From Thalassia testudinum (lineage: Eukaryota > Streptophyta > Magnoliopsida > Alismatales > Hydrocharitaceae), in NCBI GenBank assembly GCA_037157565.1, contig JAZHRO010000046.1:13056501-13120500 (forward strand): 64,000 nt of DNA. Reading direction: 5' to 3'. Positions 1 to 10,728 of this stretch are shown here, in pieces. Position 1 is the stretch's first letter. The number at the start of each line of letters is the position of its first letter. The notes beneath the pieces were generated by a model that ran no database searches, was not told the origin of the DNA, and saw only the letters and a list, made by a program, of their open reading frames with translations. The translations under genes were made by a program, and so were the position numbers.

Positions 1-286
1 TAAGGAAATAAAAAGAGCAAGCAAAATAAAGATAAAAGTACATGAAAGGATTAAACAAAATTCTATCCTATTCTTCTTGTCCTTCCATCTTCAATATATC
101 GCTCCTCGCGAATCTCTTCTGCTCTCCATCAAGCTCCTCCAATCCGTCATGGATGCGAGCTCGAACTCCGTCTAATCATGTATCCATTTGCGATTGACCT
201 GAAATCTAGGACTCAAAGCGCAAATATTAAATGACACGTGTTTTGTTATCATCAAAACAAATGATCGTGGTGCTTTAGCACCAACA
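1..286 (-). repeat. Partial Ty1/copia-type LTR (5' part), cut by the window edge
   Basis: Read on the minus strand, this begins TGTTGGTGCTAAAGC at 286 and continues with TTTGATGATAACAAAACAC, then a segment reading CATGACGGATTGGAGGAG. The same order of blocks opens the complete solo LTR at 29214-30982, so both belong to one family. The family resembles SIRE/Maximus copia LTRs (inference from the TGTTGG start and TGATGATAA block). It interrupts the 5' leader of element P: leader sequence starts directly at 287. No polypurine tract is visible next to 286, which favours a solo LTR or the outer end of a 5' LTR. The other end, and so any target duplication, lies outside the window. Confidence 0.75.
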
Positions 287-1383
287 CTTGGTGCCTAGGT
301 GATGGGAGGAGCACGATCCAAGACAGTAGATCGGAAGTAAAGTGATGTGAAGACTCTTGTGAGTATCGCTCCACCCTAGTGTAGTTTCATCTTTGTGTTT
401 GAAAAAAAAAAAGAAAAAAATTGCATTTAGGATCGTGCATGAACCCTAGAATTGTTTGATCGCTTGCTTTAAAAAAATCCATAAAAAATATAAAAAATTC
501 AAAAAAATTGTTGGGTGAATGATTACTTGACATACATCTTAAATCCATCACCCAAACAAAAAAATACACTCTAATATTCTTAAAGAAAAAAAATATTTTT
601 GGAGTGTTCTTTTCCTTTTGAGTGGTGTTTGTGAAGCCACCCGTACTTTGTATTTGGCCACACCACTCTAATTAAAATCAATTCACCAACTAGAACTACA
701 TGAACTTTAGGGGCGAATACATTAGGGTTGCTTATTTCTAGGGCCACATTGATCTTAAAGGAAATTGATCATCACCTGTCTTATGCAAAACCTTGTGTGC
801 CCACTTAAACATTATTTGAAAACATTAAGAAATTTCAACCCTAAAAAGCACTAAAGCAAGGACGAATCATTAAAAGACATCCTAAAAACCTTGCTTGAAA
901 ACCATGATTTGTTGAGTGCACACACATGCTCAATTGGATTAATTAAGAGGCACAACCCACAACAATGTCTCATCATATACCTTGAGCACAAGCACTAACC
1001 TAGCCCTCAATAAAATTGAGTAGATGTTTGCCTTAGGATTCATTGAGTCTGTTTCAGGGTATTCTCCTGAACACATTACGAATTAGTGACATCTGCTTGC
1101 ATTAAAAGGTGTTAAGTTGGAAGGCCTAATTGTCAGACGACTTAAGCAAGTAGGGGTTTGGCATAATTAGCGGCCCTCGGGACACGCTTCCCCTGCTTTG
1201 CCTGCCCAACTTTACCACCTCGGGAGTAAGGACAACACCAAATTCATCGTGTGGTCGAAGTGTATTTCTGAAGCATATGTTACTTAGAACTACACTATAG
1301 GCACTAGATTTGTTTGCTTGGTTGTGCACACACTATTCTCGCATCTGTTTCCCTTTGCATCCCTCTCTGTTCTTCTCTAATGT
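287..1383 (+). other. 5' untranslated leader of element P
   Basis: Non-coding leader upstream of P's gag. Bases near 310-365 resemble the leader of element R just after its primer-binding site (shared blocks such as GTAGAtCGGAaGTAAAGTG), and bases 1040-1215 match the leader of element T at 37920-38095. P's own primer-binding site and 5' LTR must lie left of the window, beyond the inserted copia LTR. A two-part inverted repeat lies at 1113-1214 (see findings). It also contains A-rich and T-rich stretches around 400-600. No coding signal was seen. Confidence 0.7.
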
Positions 1384-2765
1384 ATGCACGGAAGACGATC
1401 ACTTCATCCTGAGTTGGTCGCTTTAGAGAGATAGATTAGGAGACTTGATTCTTCAAGGGATAAGACTGAGGAAACGGCCGACCCAAGATTTAAGCAGATT
1501 GAGGACCAACCTCAACTCGATGCTATGGACATTATCTAAGCTCAAATCACCGCCAACCACCAACTCCAACAACAGATCCAAATTATCATACAGGCCATAC
1601 ATCGACTGCATAACCCTTAAGGGCAACTCCCACCGAACCCACCTAACCCACCACAACCCCTTGAGGGCCAACCAAGGCCTCTCCGTGATTTCTACGATCC
1701 GTCTGCCATCCGTGTAGAGCCATATCTTAGGGTCCCCGAAGAGGGAGATGATTTTGAGCTAAAACCTAATGTCCTTACTTTGATTCAAAGCTATTTCCAT
1801 GAGAGCTCAAATGAAGACCTTTTCCAACACCTGGAGGACTTAGATCGGATTGCTCAAATTGTAAAACTAAGGAACATCCGTTTGGACATTGTTTTAATCA
1901 AGATGTTCCCGTTCTCCTCGAGAGACAAAGCTTCTCATTGGCTTAGAACATTAGGGAGACCCATCTCTACTTGGGAAGAATTGAGGCATGCATTTCTTAA
2001 GAAGTTTTTTCCCATAGGAAAGATTAATGCCTTTAAAAGAGCCATCACTACATTCACCTTACAAAGTGGAGAGCAATTCCATGAGGCGTGAGAACGATTT
2101 AATGAATTATCGAGGAAATGCTCACACCACAAGGTTTCGAGGTGGCAATTAGCCCAGATTTTCTACCATGGTCTGGACAGCAACCTTACGAATTTCGTTG
2201 ATGCCTCATGTGGAGGCAATTTTCTGAACAAAGATGAAGAAAGCACGTTCGAGCTCTTTGAGTCAATGACTAAGAACTTGCTTAAAAATGCCTCCATGAC
2301 ACAATTTAATAGGTCCATTCAACCCCGTAGTAGGATTTATGAGTTGCAAACTGATTCGGGGATGGTTGACATGGCCATTATAGTAAAGAAACTGGATCAG
2401 GTTGAGTTGGTGGACAAGAAAATTGATGAGCTCTTGAATCAATCCCGAGCCCCATTGCAAACCTTCTCCCTCGTGAAGGGAGCCCACAATGTTGACCTAG
2501 TTCAGTCTATGAACCAAGTGCACCTGGAACAACTCCTGACCATGTTCCAGGGAGGGACCTTTGCTCCCTCAAACCCTGATTATTCTTTTCCCTCCCCTTC
2601 AGCACCTTCTACCTTTGAATATGCCCATGCCACCTAAGGATATTTAAGCCTGATCCTTTCTCCAACACTTACAATCCTGGATGGTGCAACCACCTAAATT
2701 TTGCTTGGTCGAACCAAAAACCAAATTAATTCCAAAACCAACTCAGGCCAAACCCTTCCTCCTAT
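1384..2765 (+). pseudogene. gag: Gag (N-terminal and central part) of outer Athila-like element P
   Basis: Capsid/nucleocapsid precursor that would package the element's RNA in cytoplasmic particles. I place the start at the ATG at 1384 because the next residues (GRRSLHPEL) match the starts of the gag copies in R and T (LGRRSLNP, LERRSLNP). The capsid part has FFPIGKINAFKRAITTF and then HEA-stop-ERF, where a Trp codon has become TGA at 2089. Further in-frame stops are at 1432, 1537 and 1618. After 2637 the frame shifts, and a YNPGWcNHlNFaW box follows at about 2667-2715, typical of Athila gag. Element Q interrupts the gene at 2765/2766 and the frame resumes at 26350. Not translatable as it stands. 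Confidence 0.88.
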
Positions 2766-5357
2766 TGTTTGAGCGAATTTGTCGTTGTTTAAGAAATTGC
2801 ATTGTAGTATAGGATAAAGTCGCTCAAATCATTGAAATTTATAACTCAGATTCTAAAGAAGTGTTCGAAGTCAAACACAGGGAGCAAATATGGAATTCAC
2901 AACATTAATCACATTCAGAATAAATTAGCACAATAAACGGAGTACAATAAAGATAGTCAATGAATCAATCACTTAGAAATATATTCAATAAGAATCAATG
3001 TATGATGAAGCAAAAAGGGAAGTGAATCAAAACAATGGTGGTTTAAATCACCACAATCCTCTTAATTAATCAATCAAAATTCAATTGCAAACTATAGTAC
3101 ATAAATAATGCAATAGCATTGTCATCCACTCAGATCAGCCATTTATTATCAGACGACTTAAGTATCTCAGGCACAAGGCTCTTGAGAAGCCTTTCTCTTC
3201 TTTCTCTCTTCTTCTTAAAGGTTTCTTCTCTTTCTTCTTTAAGCTTCCCTTCTTTCTTAGGCATGGCCCTTCTCTTCGTTTCTTCTTCTTCACAACACAT
3301 GGGAACAACCTTCTCTCAGTGGCTAAGTGTCACACAGGTCGCACAGGGTTATGCTTCAGAGAGCAAAACCCTCCCCCACTCTCTCACAAATCCTGAGCAT
3401 ATTCGGATCCAAGTACGGGTAAATGGGTCTCGAACAATTTCCAGGGTCATCGGGCGTGTGTGGTGATCGAGTGAGCATAGGCAGGTTAGCAGGTGAAAGG
3501 GTACGAGGGACCCGACCCCTCAGTGTCTTGGGTAGTAAGCGCTGATCACAAAAACAATATATCTGTGTGCAGCTGTTCTTCTCTTTACGATGTGGCACTA
3601 ATGCCACGGGCTTCTTTGCTACCGCCAGCAGGAGAAGATGCTTCCAATTGTGGGTGAAAGTCGCGGGTGAGATCTCCAATTGAGGGCCTGAAGGGATATC
3701 TGGAAGGGTTCCACAAGGCCTGGAGGTGGACTTGAGGGCGAATGCGGCCGGAAAGAGGCGGATGTTGTCGGAGATGATGGTGGCATCAACGGAGGGTAGC
3801 GAGGACCTGAAACACTAGATATAACCTCACGGCCACATCAAAACACTTCAGGAGGATTGTCAGGTGATGGCGAAGGTGGTCGGGCTGTTTGCGTGGCGTG
3901 AGCGTGTGTGTGGTGGTTGGATGATGTCATAGACGGAGTGCAGTGATGGGTGTGTTCGGTGGGGTGTTGTAGGTGGTATTTGGAGGAATTAAATGAGGGG
4001 CTTTGTGCGGTGAGGTGAGGCAGAGGTTCTGAAGGTGGAATGGATGCGTTTGGTGGCATGTAGCGTCGGGGAGGCGTCGCCGGAGCTAGAGAAGATGGAG
4101 AGGGAAAGGCGTGAATGGTGGTCAAAACTAGAGTTTAAGGGGTTGATTCTAAACTAGAGGAAGAGAGGGAGAGAGAGAGAGAGCCTAAGTTTAATGGTCG
4201 AAAGGGTAGGAGGGCACCGGCTGTGATTGGCTGACGTCGTGGAAGAGAACCTCTCCGGTGGTGGAACAGCGAGGAAAGAGGGAGTTGGAGAGCTCTTTGC
4301 TGGTATTGTGAGGAGCGGACGAAGGAGAGGATGGAGATGGGCCACTCGATTTGTCCATCAAGTGGCCTGAAGAAGGGAGTTGAGGGAGTTCGCTAGAGCT
4401 GGTCGGAGAAGGCCGGAGGGAGAGGTCTTTGGTGAAGAGGTGCGGCCAAACCAAGATAAAGAATAGGCTTGAACTCCAAGAGCTTTTATAGAGCTCCAAA
4501 ATGCTCTAAATTCCTAGATTGAGCGTGCTTTTCTCTAGGAAACAGAGAAGTTTCCTCTTTCTAAAACGTGAGCTCAATGGAGCTTTTCAGGCTCCAATCA
4601 AGCCAAATTTGAGGTGAAACTGGCAGCTTTTGGGTTTAGGAGTTTGCTGTGGGATTCAGGCGGCAGGGGACAGTTGGTGAAGATGACAAAGTTGGGGGGT
4701 TGTTGCAAGGATTTTTGAAAGTTAGGGGTGTGTATGAGAGAAAAAGAGTTAGACTGGACCAAAATGCAAATTTGATCAAGATAATCTTTGATTGGTCCCA
4801 AATTTTAGTAAACACCTAATTTGGACCCAAGGAACCTGATGGTGAAGTCAGATTTTGGTTTTGATCAGGTTTGATTAAGTAATTTGCGCAGAAACCCAAA
4901 TTAGGGTAACTTTTTGTTTGAGACTTTATTTAAGGTTAAAATGGGTTCCAATGGTCAAATCAAGGTTACCAAACCTTATGGAATATTTTTTATATTATTT
5001 TTGGAAGGTTTAGATGGATTTTATCCTGACCAGAACCTCTGTTATTTAAGTGGATCTGAAATTAGGATTTTAAGTTATGGATCAGTTCTCGAAGAGCGTG
5101 AAAACCCATTTCTGTCTGTGTGGATCCTCTTATTAGTCATTAATGAACATTTAACCTTATATTAACCCCTGGGAAATCCTGTGATTATTCTACTTTCATA
5201 ATATGTTGTCGAAATTGCAGAATTAACCCTAATTTAATTTATTCCTCTCAGAATGGTTATTTAGTGAGTTATGATTCTCCAGCGATTATGTAGGAGCATT
5301 TGTCTCTTGATTGTGACTAATTAAAGCTAGTTATGGCTCATGATGATGTTATCATCA
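2766..5357 (-). repeat. 3' LTR-A of element Q
   Basis: Starts TGATGATAACATCATCA at 5357 (minus strand) and ends ACA at 2766. It matches the 5' copy at 23699-26344 along its length with many transitions and small indels. A TATA-like TATAAAAGCT lies on the minus strand at 4481-4490. A short inverted repeat, GTGGCA-CTAA-TGCCAC, at about 3586-3605 is kept in four LTR-A copies. GA-rich and GC-rich stretches (about 3700-4450) generate overlapping open frames on both strands that differ between copies, so I do not call genes there. Confidence 0.92.
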
Positions 5358-5370
5358 TACCCTCATGCCT
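5358..5370 (-). promoter_or_regulatory. Polypurine tract of element Q
   Basis: Minus strand reads GGCATGAGGGTA directly before the TGATGAT start of the 3' LTR. The equivalent tracts in P (GGCATGGGGGTA), R (AGGCATAGGGGTG), V (AGGCATTGGGGTA) and U (ATGCATGGGGGTG) sit in the same place. It would prime plus-strand DNA synthesis. Confidence 0.8.
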
Positions 5371-6347
5371 AATTTTTGTTAGTCCCTTAGTAAACTCTTA
5401 TGAAAAGAACTAGAGTTCTAGACCATGCATTGAGGTTCAGATGCCTGATTTGTTCTACTCTTTTAGAAATTAGACTATAATGCCAATAGTAGGCCTAGAG
5501 GTACTCAAATATCAATCAATATCTAGACCTGACCAGCTTCAGCTTGAGTCTACCGTGAATGTTTCTAAGGCCTACAAAAACTACTCAGAGGTTCGTTGAA
5601 CCCAGCGATTAAAGCACCAATGCGTAAAATGTAGCATGTCTAGGTTTAGTTTGCCAGTGTATTTTTATAAGAGAGAGATAAAAGGATTTCATTTGGATAG
5701 TTCTCTCTTTTTCTTCTTAGATTTCCCTAAATCCAGCCTTGAATTGACTCTAAACATGGTCTGTATCGGATTCCTTGTCCCTATCAATCCTGGAAGGGTC
5801 CCTGACAATCGATGCTTTGGGATAGCACCGCACATGGCAACCCGCAGAACTTCTGGCTTTCAACACTTCGAGATAGACCTCCCATGGCATTTTATAGCTA
5901 AATTCAGCTCCTGGCAATCGACATTTCGGGATAATCCCGTCCATGCACCTGAACTAGCACAAGGTGATTACATACCCCCGGTAGGATATTTAAATATCCT
6001 AGGAGACAAGCATCGAGGAGACGATATGTTATTACGCATTTAGAACTCGTCCAATTAACTTGTGTTGTCAAGCCGCTCCTGAGCTAGATCTTTGAGGTGG
6101 CTTTTCAGAATAGAACACTTTTGGCATGATTTTTCTTTATTAAGCGCATTGAACCAGACTGTGTGTGATTTTTGGGTACTTAGGTTACCAAGTCCCACAA
6201 ACCAAACGGCAAGCAACGAGGTCGAAAATCCCTAAGCCTTAGACCTATTATATCAGCTTCGCCTTTTCCTCAACCTCCTGAGGACTAATCCGGATCTTAA
6301 CAGATACGTGAATGTTTAAGCCCTAAAACAAGCCCAAGAGGCTTAAG
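5371..6347 (-). other. 3' untranslated region of element Q, LTR-proximal part
   Basis: Non-coding. It matches element V at about 55690-56680 block by block, including AGATCCGG, TAAGGCTTAGGGATT and CAACACAAGTT. The open frame at 5636-6043 lies on the opposite strand to the element and does not match any retroelement protein, so I treat it as chance. Element R is inserted at 6352/6353, and the rest of this region resumes at 20159. An array of three hairpin units lies at 5775-5965. Confidence 0.8.
5775..5965 (-). repeat. Three imperfect hairpin units in Q 3' region
   Basis: On the minus strand three units follow each other, each with a CATGG-like start, a short inverted repeat and an ending like GAAAGCCAG. 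Examples are CGGGAT-T-ATCCCG and GGTGCT-(7 nt)-AGCATC. The same three-unit order exists in element V at 56091-56235. Likely an RNA structure; role unknown. Confidence 0.6.
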
Positions 6348-6999
6348 ATCAGTGTTGAAGCTACGAGTTACTACGCTAACGTATTTGATTTTGAAAAACC
6401 TGTCGTCGTAGTTTGAAAGCGAAGAACTCGTGTTCAACAAATAAAATTTATACCGGAATAGAAATTCTGGGTCGAACTCAGGGATGCTACGTTGATCTAT
6501 ATTCGCAATTATATTTTTTTAGAGTTTTTGTTGAAAAGTGAAGCGATGTAATTACAATGAAGTAATATTAACAATCAAAATAAATGAGAGAGAGAAAGAG
6601 AGAAAACATGCACTCAATATTTCAAAATGTTTATACAATAAAATCAAAGAAAAATTACACTAAAAAATGAGAAATCAGCTACACTAGAAAGCATGAAAAT
6701 TCTACTCTAGAAAGCTGTAAAGAAGAATGGGAGAGAGAAGTTATCCTCCTCGACGATCACTTGGAGGACAAGCCCGGCGAGATGTCGTCTGGACGAAGGA
6801 GGACGAAGCAGGAAGGAGGTCGAGGCAGGAGGAACAAGAATGGGGCAGTACGTCGTCGTCGTCGCGGGATCCGCTTCTGAAATGAAAGCGAAATTTTGAC
6901 TTTATCTCTCGAAGAGCATCCCGAGTGTGGGACAAGCTTCTCTTGAGCTTTGGAGAGGGAGAGAAGAGAAGGGATGAAAATTTCTTTTGGAGGGGATTT

Positions 7000-7095
7000 C
7001 CTTTTATAATTGCAAGGAGTGAGGGCAATTTGGTCTTTATAATTGCAAAACATTAAATAAGGGGTCTTTAGTGACGGATAAAATCGTCGCTAAAG
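7000..7095 (-). promoter_or_regulatory. TATA box and upstream inverted repeat in R 3' LTR
   Basis: TATAAAAGG lies at 7000-7008 on the minus strand. About 58 bp upstream (7066-7095) is CTTTAGTGACG, an 8-nt spacer, then CGTCGCTAAAG: an 11-bp stem with one G-T wobble. The same pair stands upstream of the TATA position in the solo LTR-B (27913-27942). The repeat alone remains in R's 5' LTR, where the TATA is deleted. Confidence 0.6.
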
Positions 7096-7344
7096 CCCTA
7101 GTTGTGGATGACATGTGCCGCCTGCTCATCTTCCGCGCCGCCCATGTCCTTCAATTCTCGGCCGTTAGATCGAGAGATCGAATGGCTGGGATGCGCCCTC
7201 GCCGCGCCTCTTCAAGCCGCAACGCCCGCGTCTGATGGCGCGTCACACCTTAGCGTGCTATAGCGCGTGGGCGCTCGCGACCGCTCGATCGCGATCCAGC
7301 AGTCACAAAGCCCGCTCGCCCGCGCCCCAGCAGTCGCTTCTGAA

Positions 7345-7396
7345 GATTCGAACGCGCGCCCCTTGAACTCGCGAGCGCTCTCACTCGCTGCGCTAC
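7345..7396 (-). other. tRNA-like module (A and B boxes) in R 3' LTR
   Basis: Minus strand has TAGCGCAGCGAGTG (A-box-like) from 7395 and GCGTTCGAATC (B-box-like) at 7355-7345, with the boxes starting about 42-44 nt apart as in a tRNA gene. GCGC repeats can form a D-arm. The anticodon arm is poor, so this is tRNA-derived rather than a tRNA gene. Five other LTR-B copies keep both boxes at the same spacing. Confidence 0.6.
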
Positions 7397-7985
7397 GGAG
7401 GCTTTTGTGTCACGGGAAGATTTCGTGCGCGTGCATCCACAGCCGTTGGATGTGCATCCAACGGTGGAGAAGCAGCGCTCAAAATGAAGAAGAGATGGAG
7501 TGGCGGGTGCAGCGGTTGGTTGGACGGCTGAGATAGCGCCACGTGGTGCCATCTTGGCTGTCCATCTTCTGGTTGATGTAGATAGTGCTACGGTTGTCGG
7601 ATTGAGTCGATTTTCACACCATTAGGCTGCGATCATCGATCCGAATCCATCCGTGCGGTCGGATTTGTCGTTTGAAGTGCGGATTCATACCATCTTAGCC
7701 CTTGATTTTCTAGGGTTCCCCAATCTCCATCTGATGCTACAGATGTTTGATTAGGGCGATTTTGGAGTCGTTGAACTCCAATTGTCGCCTTGATCAAATC
7801 TGTATGGTTGGATCTTCGATATGAGGCTCTGATAGAAATTTGCCTTGTCCCTGAACATAAAAGGAGATAATTAATATCAATTTTATCAAATTAATATTAT
7901 GCAATATTTATAGTATGCAATGCAATTTTATGCTTAAGAACATGCATAAATAGATATCTTATGTAGTGTACATATGTTTATATCA

Positions 7986-7999
7986 CACCCCTATGCCTA
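7986..7999 (-). promoter_or_regulatory. Polypurine tract of element R
   Basis: Minus strand reads AGGCATAGGGGTG immediately before the 3' LTR start at 7985. The position and sequence match the tracts of P, Q, U and V. Confidence 0.78.
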
Positions 8000-9404
8000 T
8001 CTTTTGATAGTCCCTAGCAAAAATTATATGCTACTTATAAAAGAATTAGGTTGGATTATTTGGGTATGAGTTATTTTTAATCATTAAGAAAATATTTACT
8101 TAGAATCTGAACTTTCAAAGACACAACAGTGCCTGAGAATCTGCTAAAATGCAGACTGCCTCAAGCCCTCGCCTTATTCAAAGGAAAATTTCTTTCTCTT
8201 TTTCTTCTTTTCTAATTTTTTTTAGATTTTTGAGTTTTAGGGTTTAAGAGTGTTTTTCTACGGCCATTCAACTCACCGAAGATTTGATGAGAATCCTAAG
8301 TTCTAAGTATTTTATTGTAAATGTGATAGACTCGTTGATTGACAGTTAAAATGAACTTTAGATTTCTGTCTCCAGGTAACCTTAAAAAGAGAATTCTGCA
8401 TAAAGGTGTATCTTTACAACCGGTAGCTTTCTTCTTACTTTTATTTTTATGGGGTCAACATAAGGGTGAATCCAATGTATATCTCCCTGGTTTATTCTAC
8501 TTCTCTGCTTCTTTCTAAGTGTTTTTGGAAATTTTCAGTGCATTTATTGAGTTGGGTTCTGGACAACCAGTCGATGAGCTGTTATCATCGACAACCTGCC
8601 AGCCATACTCGTGCGGAGAAGTATGGTTTATTTCTTTTGTTTTCTTTTTTTCTTTTCTCCTTTTTTTTTCTTTTTGACTTTCTTTTTCTCTTTTTTTTAG
8701 TACTTCCTTGGTCTAAGATTTACCTAAAGGCAGCAAGAAGAGAATGGTCCAGTGACTGGGTTCTGGACAACCTACCTATGGGCTATTAGCCACGATAACT
8801 TGCCAGCCATATCACCTTTAGAAGGTTTATTAGCTATCCAATTTCCGTTAAAATCGCTGAACGAGTCAGTGAAAAGAAAGTGTGTAGATGCTTAAAACTC
8901 AAAGTTCCCTCAAATCAGAGGGTGGATTGATAAGTCGTGTACTTATCACCCAAACTTATTTGCGTCAATTACAATAGAATTAAGATGGTGAGGACTCGAA
9001 AACAAATCTACATTTTAGTAGATACATGGGCCGATTAAGTCTAAAGACTTGAAGGGTCTTTGTATTCAGATCCTAATGTAATATTTCCTAAGATTGAAAA
9101 GTCCTAATGTCCAATTATTCCTTCCTAATTCAAATATTCTTTCATTTTTTTATTTTATTTTCTTTTATGTATAAATGAGAAGAGAAAAATAATTTACATG
9201 AATTTCACAAAGCTAACCAAATGATTCAAAAATGAATTCATCCCCCATGCCTAGTTGATGCAATGTCCACATTGAGAAAGGGATATGAAAGAAAGGGTAG
9301 AGTATGAAAGATGTCACCTGAATATGAAGCTCGTGTCAGCTTTATGTCATATGTACAACTGTTGAGTTTAATACCGTCAGCTAGGCGAAGTCCAGCCAAA
9401 GAAG
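8000..9404 (-). other. 3' untranslated region of element R
   Basis: No coding signal. It contains the block TGGACATTGCATCAACTAGG (about 9252-9275, minus strand), seen in altered form in P, Q, U and V; an inverted repeat GATAAGT-n5-ACTTATC at about 8930-8950; and two hairpin repeats at 8551-8613 and 8751-8812 around a T-rich tract (8630-8700; A-rich in the RNA). The same order is kept in P (34620-35380) and U (49320-50080). The open frame at 8466-8789 is on the wrong strand and spans the T-rich tract. Confidence 0.8.
8551..8812 (-). repeat. Paired hairpin repeat around an A-rich tract (element R)
   Basis: Two related 60-nt units at 8551-8613 and 8751-8812 each read, on the minus strand, from GGCTGGCA through GTTGTC or GTTATC to GTTGTCCAGAACC. 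Between them lies a tract that is A-rich in the transcript. P and U carry the same pair. A candidate structured RNA, not a gene. Confidence 0.62.
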
Positions 9405-10728
9405 TCACTGAATGGCTAGAGCAACCATGTTTGAGATGGGTTCTGGAAGAGTACGGTCAATAACAGGCTTCAGACGTTGATCGTTGACTTTAAATGTGTT
9501 ACTCATCTTTGCGTTAGAAATCTGAATGACTTCATTTGGAAAAATTTGGTCAATAATGAATGGGTCATTCCATTTAGATCTAAGTTTTCCAGGAAAGAGT
9601 TTAAGTCTAGAATCGAATAACTAGATCTTCTGGTTCGGCTCAAAGCTCTTACAGGAAATCAATTGATCATGTAGAGCTTTGGTCCGAGCCTTATAGATCT
9701 AAATTCTCATATGCATCATTTCTAAGCTCTTCCAACTCAGATAGTTGGAGTTTCCTGGTCTTCCCAGCTAAATTCAGATCTAAATTGCATTGTTTGATCG
9801 CCCAAAATGCCTTGTTTCAATCTCCACAGGTAGATGGCACGTCTTTCCATACACCAAATGAAATGGAGGCATGACGATGGGTGTTTTATACACCGTACGG
9901 TAGGCCCAAAGAGCGTCCTCAAGCTTTTGAGTCCAGTCCTTGCGATTAGGCCTAATCGTTTTCTACAGCATATTTTTGATCTCCTGATTGGAGATCTCGG
10001 CTTGTCCTTTCGTCTGGGTATGGTAAGGTGTGGAAATTCGGTGATTAACCTTGTATTTGGCCAACAAATTTCAGAATTGGGCATTAGTAAAATGAGTGCC
10101 ACCATCACTGATGATGGCTTTCGGAATCCCGAACCTACTGAAGATATTTTTCTTGACAAAATCAATGACCACCGTGTGGTCATTAGTTCGGGTGGGAATC
10201 ACCTCAATCCATTTGGACACATAATTAACTGCAACAAGAATGTACTGATGTCCAAATGAAGGGAGAAAGGGTCCCATGAAATCGATGTCCTAAACATCGA
10301 AAATTTCGACAGGAAGAATAGGGGCATTATATCTCTCTTAGTTATACTCCTGAGTGCTTGACATCGAGAACATGACCTTGAGAAATCTTGAGCATCCTTA
10401 AATAAAGACGGCTAATAGAAGCCAGATTGCAAGATTTTTGCAGCGATCTTTTTCCTGGAGAAATGTCCACCACACGCAGATGCATGGCAGAACTCGAGTA
10501 TATTGTTGAATTCATTCTTCGATACACGGTGAATAATTTGATCAAAGCCGATGTGGTACAGTTTAGGGTCCTCTCAGAAGTAGTATTTGGCCTCAGATTT
10601 GAGTCTGTCCTATTGTTGCTTGGTCCAATCCTGGGGGATTTGACCAACAGCCAAATAGTTAACAATGTTAGCAAACCACGGGGTTTGGACACTTGAAACT
10701 GTAAGGATAGCTTCGTCCGGAAAAGTGT
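9405..10728 (-). pseudogene. Integrase of element R
   Basis: Would insert the element's DNA into chromosomes. The N-terminal zinc-finger region is recognisable (CHASACGGHF ... KILQSGFY) near 10400-10480. In the core, KAIISDGGTHFTN carries the second catalytic Asp (about 10080-10110), and AEISNQEIK carries the Glu (about 9955-9985). The first Asp region (normally W-G-I-D-F) is disturbed by a frameshift near 10300. The C-terminal part has ALWAYRT, LPVE and FPGKLRSKW, the GPY/F-type end found in Ty3/gypsy integrases. Several stops interrupt the frame, which closes at 9405. The open frames on the plus strand here are shadows. Confidence 0.9.

Larger units (their letters stand above)
6353..7985 (-). 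repeat. 3' LTR-B of element R
   Basis: Starts TGATATAAACATATG at 7985 (minus strand) and ends CTTCAACA at 6353. About 1.63 kb, by eye roughly nine tenths identical to the 5' copy, mostly with transitions. It keeps TATAAAAGG on the minus strand at 7000-7008, an inverted repeat at 7066-7095, and a tRNA-like module at 7345-7396. GC-rich, CpG-rich sequence at 7080-7560 gives overlapping open frames on both strands that are not conserved in other copies. Confidence 0.92.

Noticed and set aside
287..300. Short palindrome near CTTGGTGCCTAGG next to the copia LTR
   Set aside because: Too short and without a second copy; no target duplication can be tested because the LTR runs off the window.
4154..4499. 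Open frames in LTR-A (also 57710-58270, 62229-62838)
   Set aside because: Ser/Pro-rich low-complexity translations, present on either strand, with starts and stops that change between LTR-A copies.
5636..6043. 135-codon frame on the plus strand, with MSRFSLPVYFYKRE
   Set aside because: It lies antisense to Q's 3' region. A related antisense frame in V (56244-56447) shares the start (MSRFSLPVHF) but stops early; similarity follows from shared non-coding sequence.
6353..6360. Alternative that the LTR-B at 6353-7985 is a solo LTR
   Set aside because: Its own flanks (ATCAG and CACCC) do not match, while ATCAG recurs at 20154, beyond the second LTR; it is the 3' LTR of R.
7250..7552. Open frames on both strands in GC-rich LTR-B sequence
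   Set aside because: Frames overlap on opposite strands, differ in the other LTR-B copies (19362-19739, 27388-27760) and lie within an LTR; they come from high CpG content.
8466..9404. Possible env-like ORF between integrase and 3' LTR
   Set aside because: No frame over about 110 codons in the sense direction in R, P, U or V; the sequences are A-rich or structured and carry no signal peptide or membrane segment in the right frame.
9834..10259. 141-codon plus-strand frame
   Set aside because: Exact shadow of the integrase of R on the minus strand, which has the conserved motifs.
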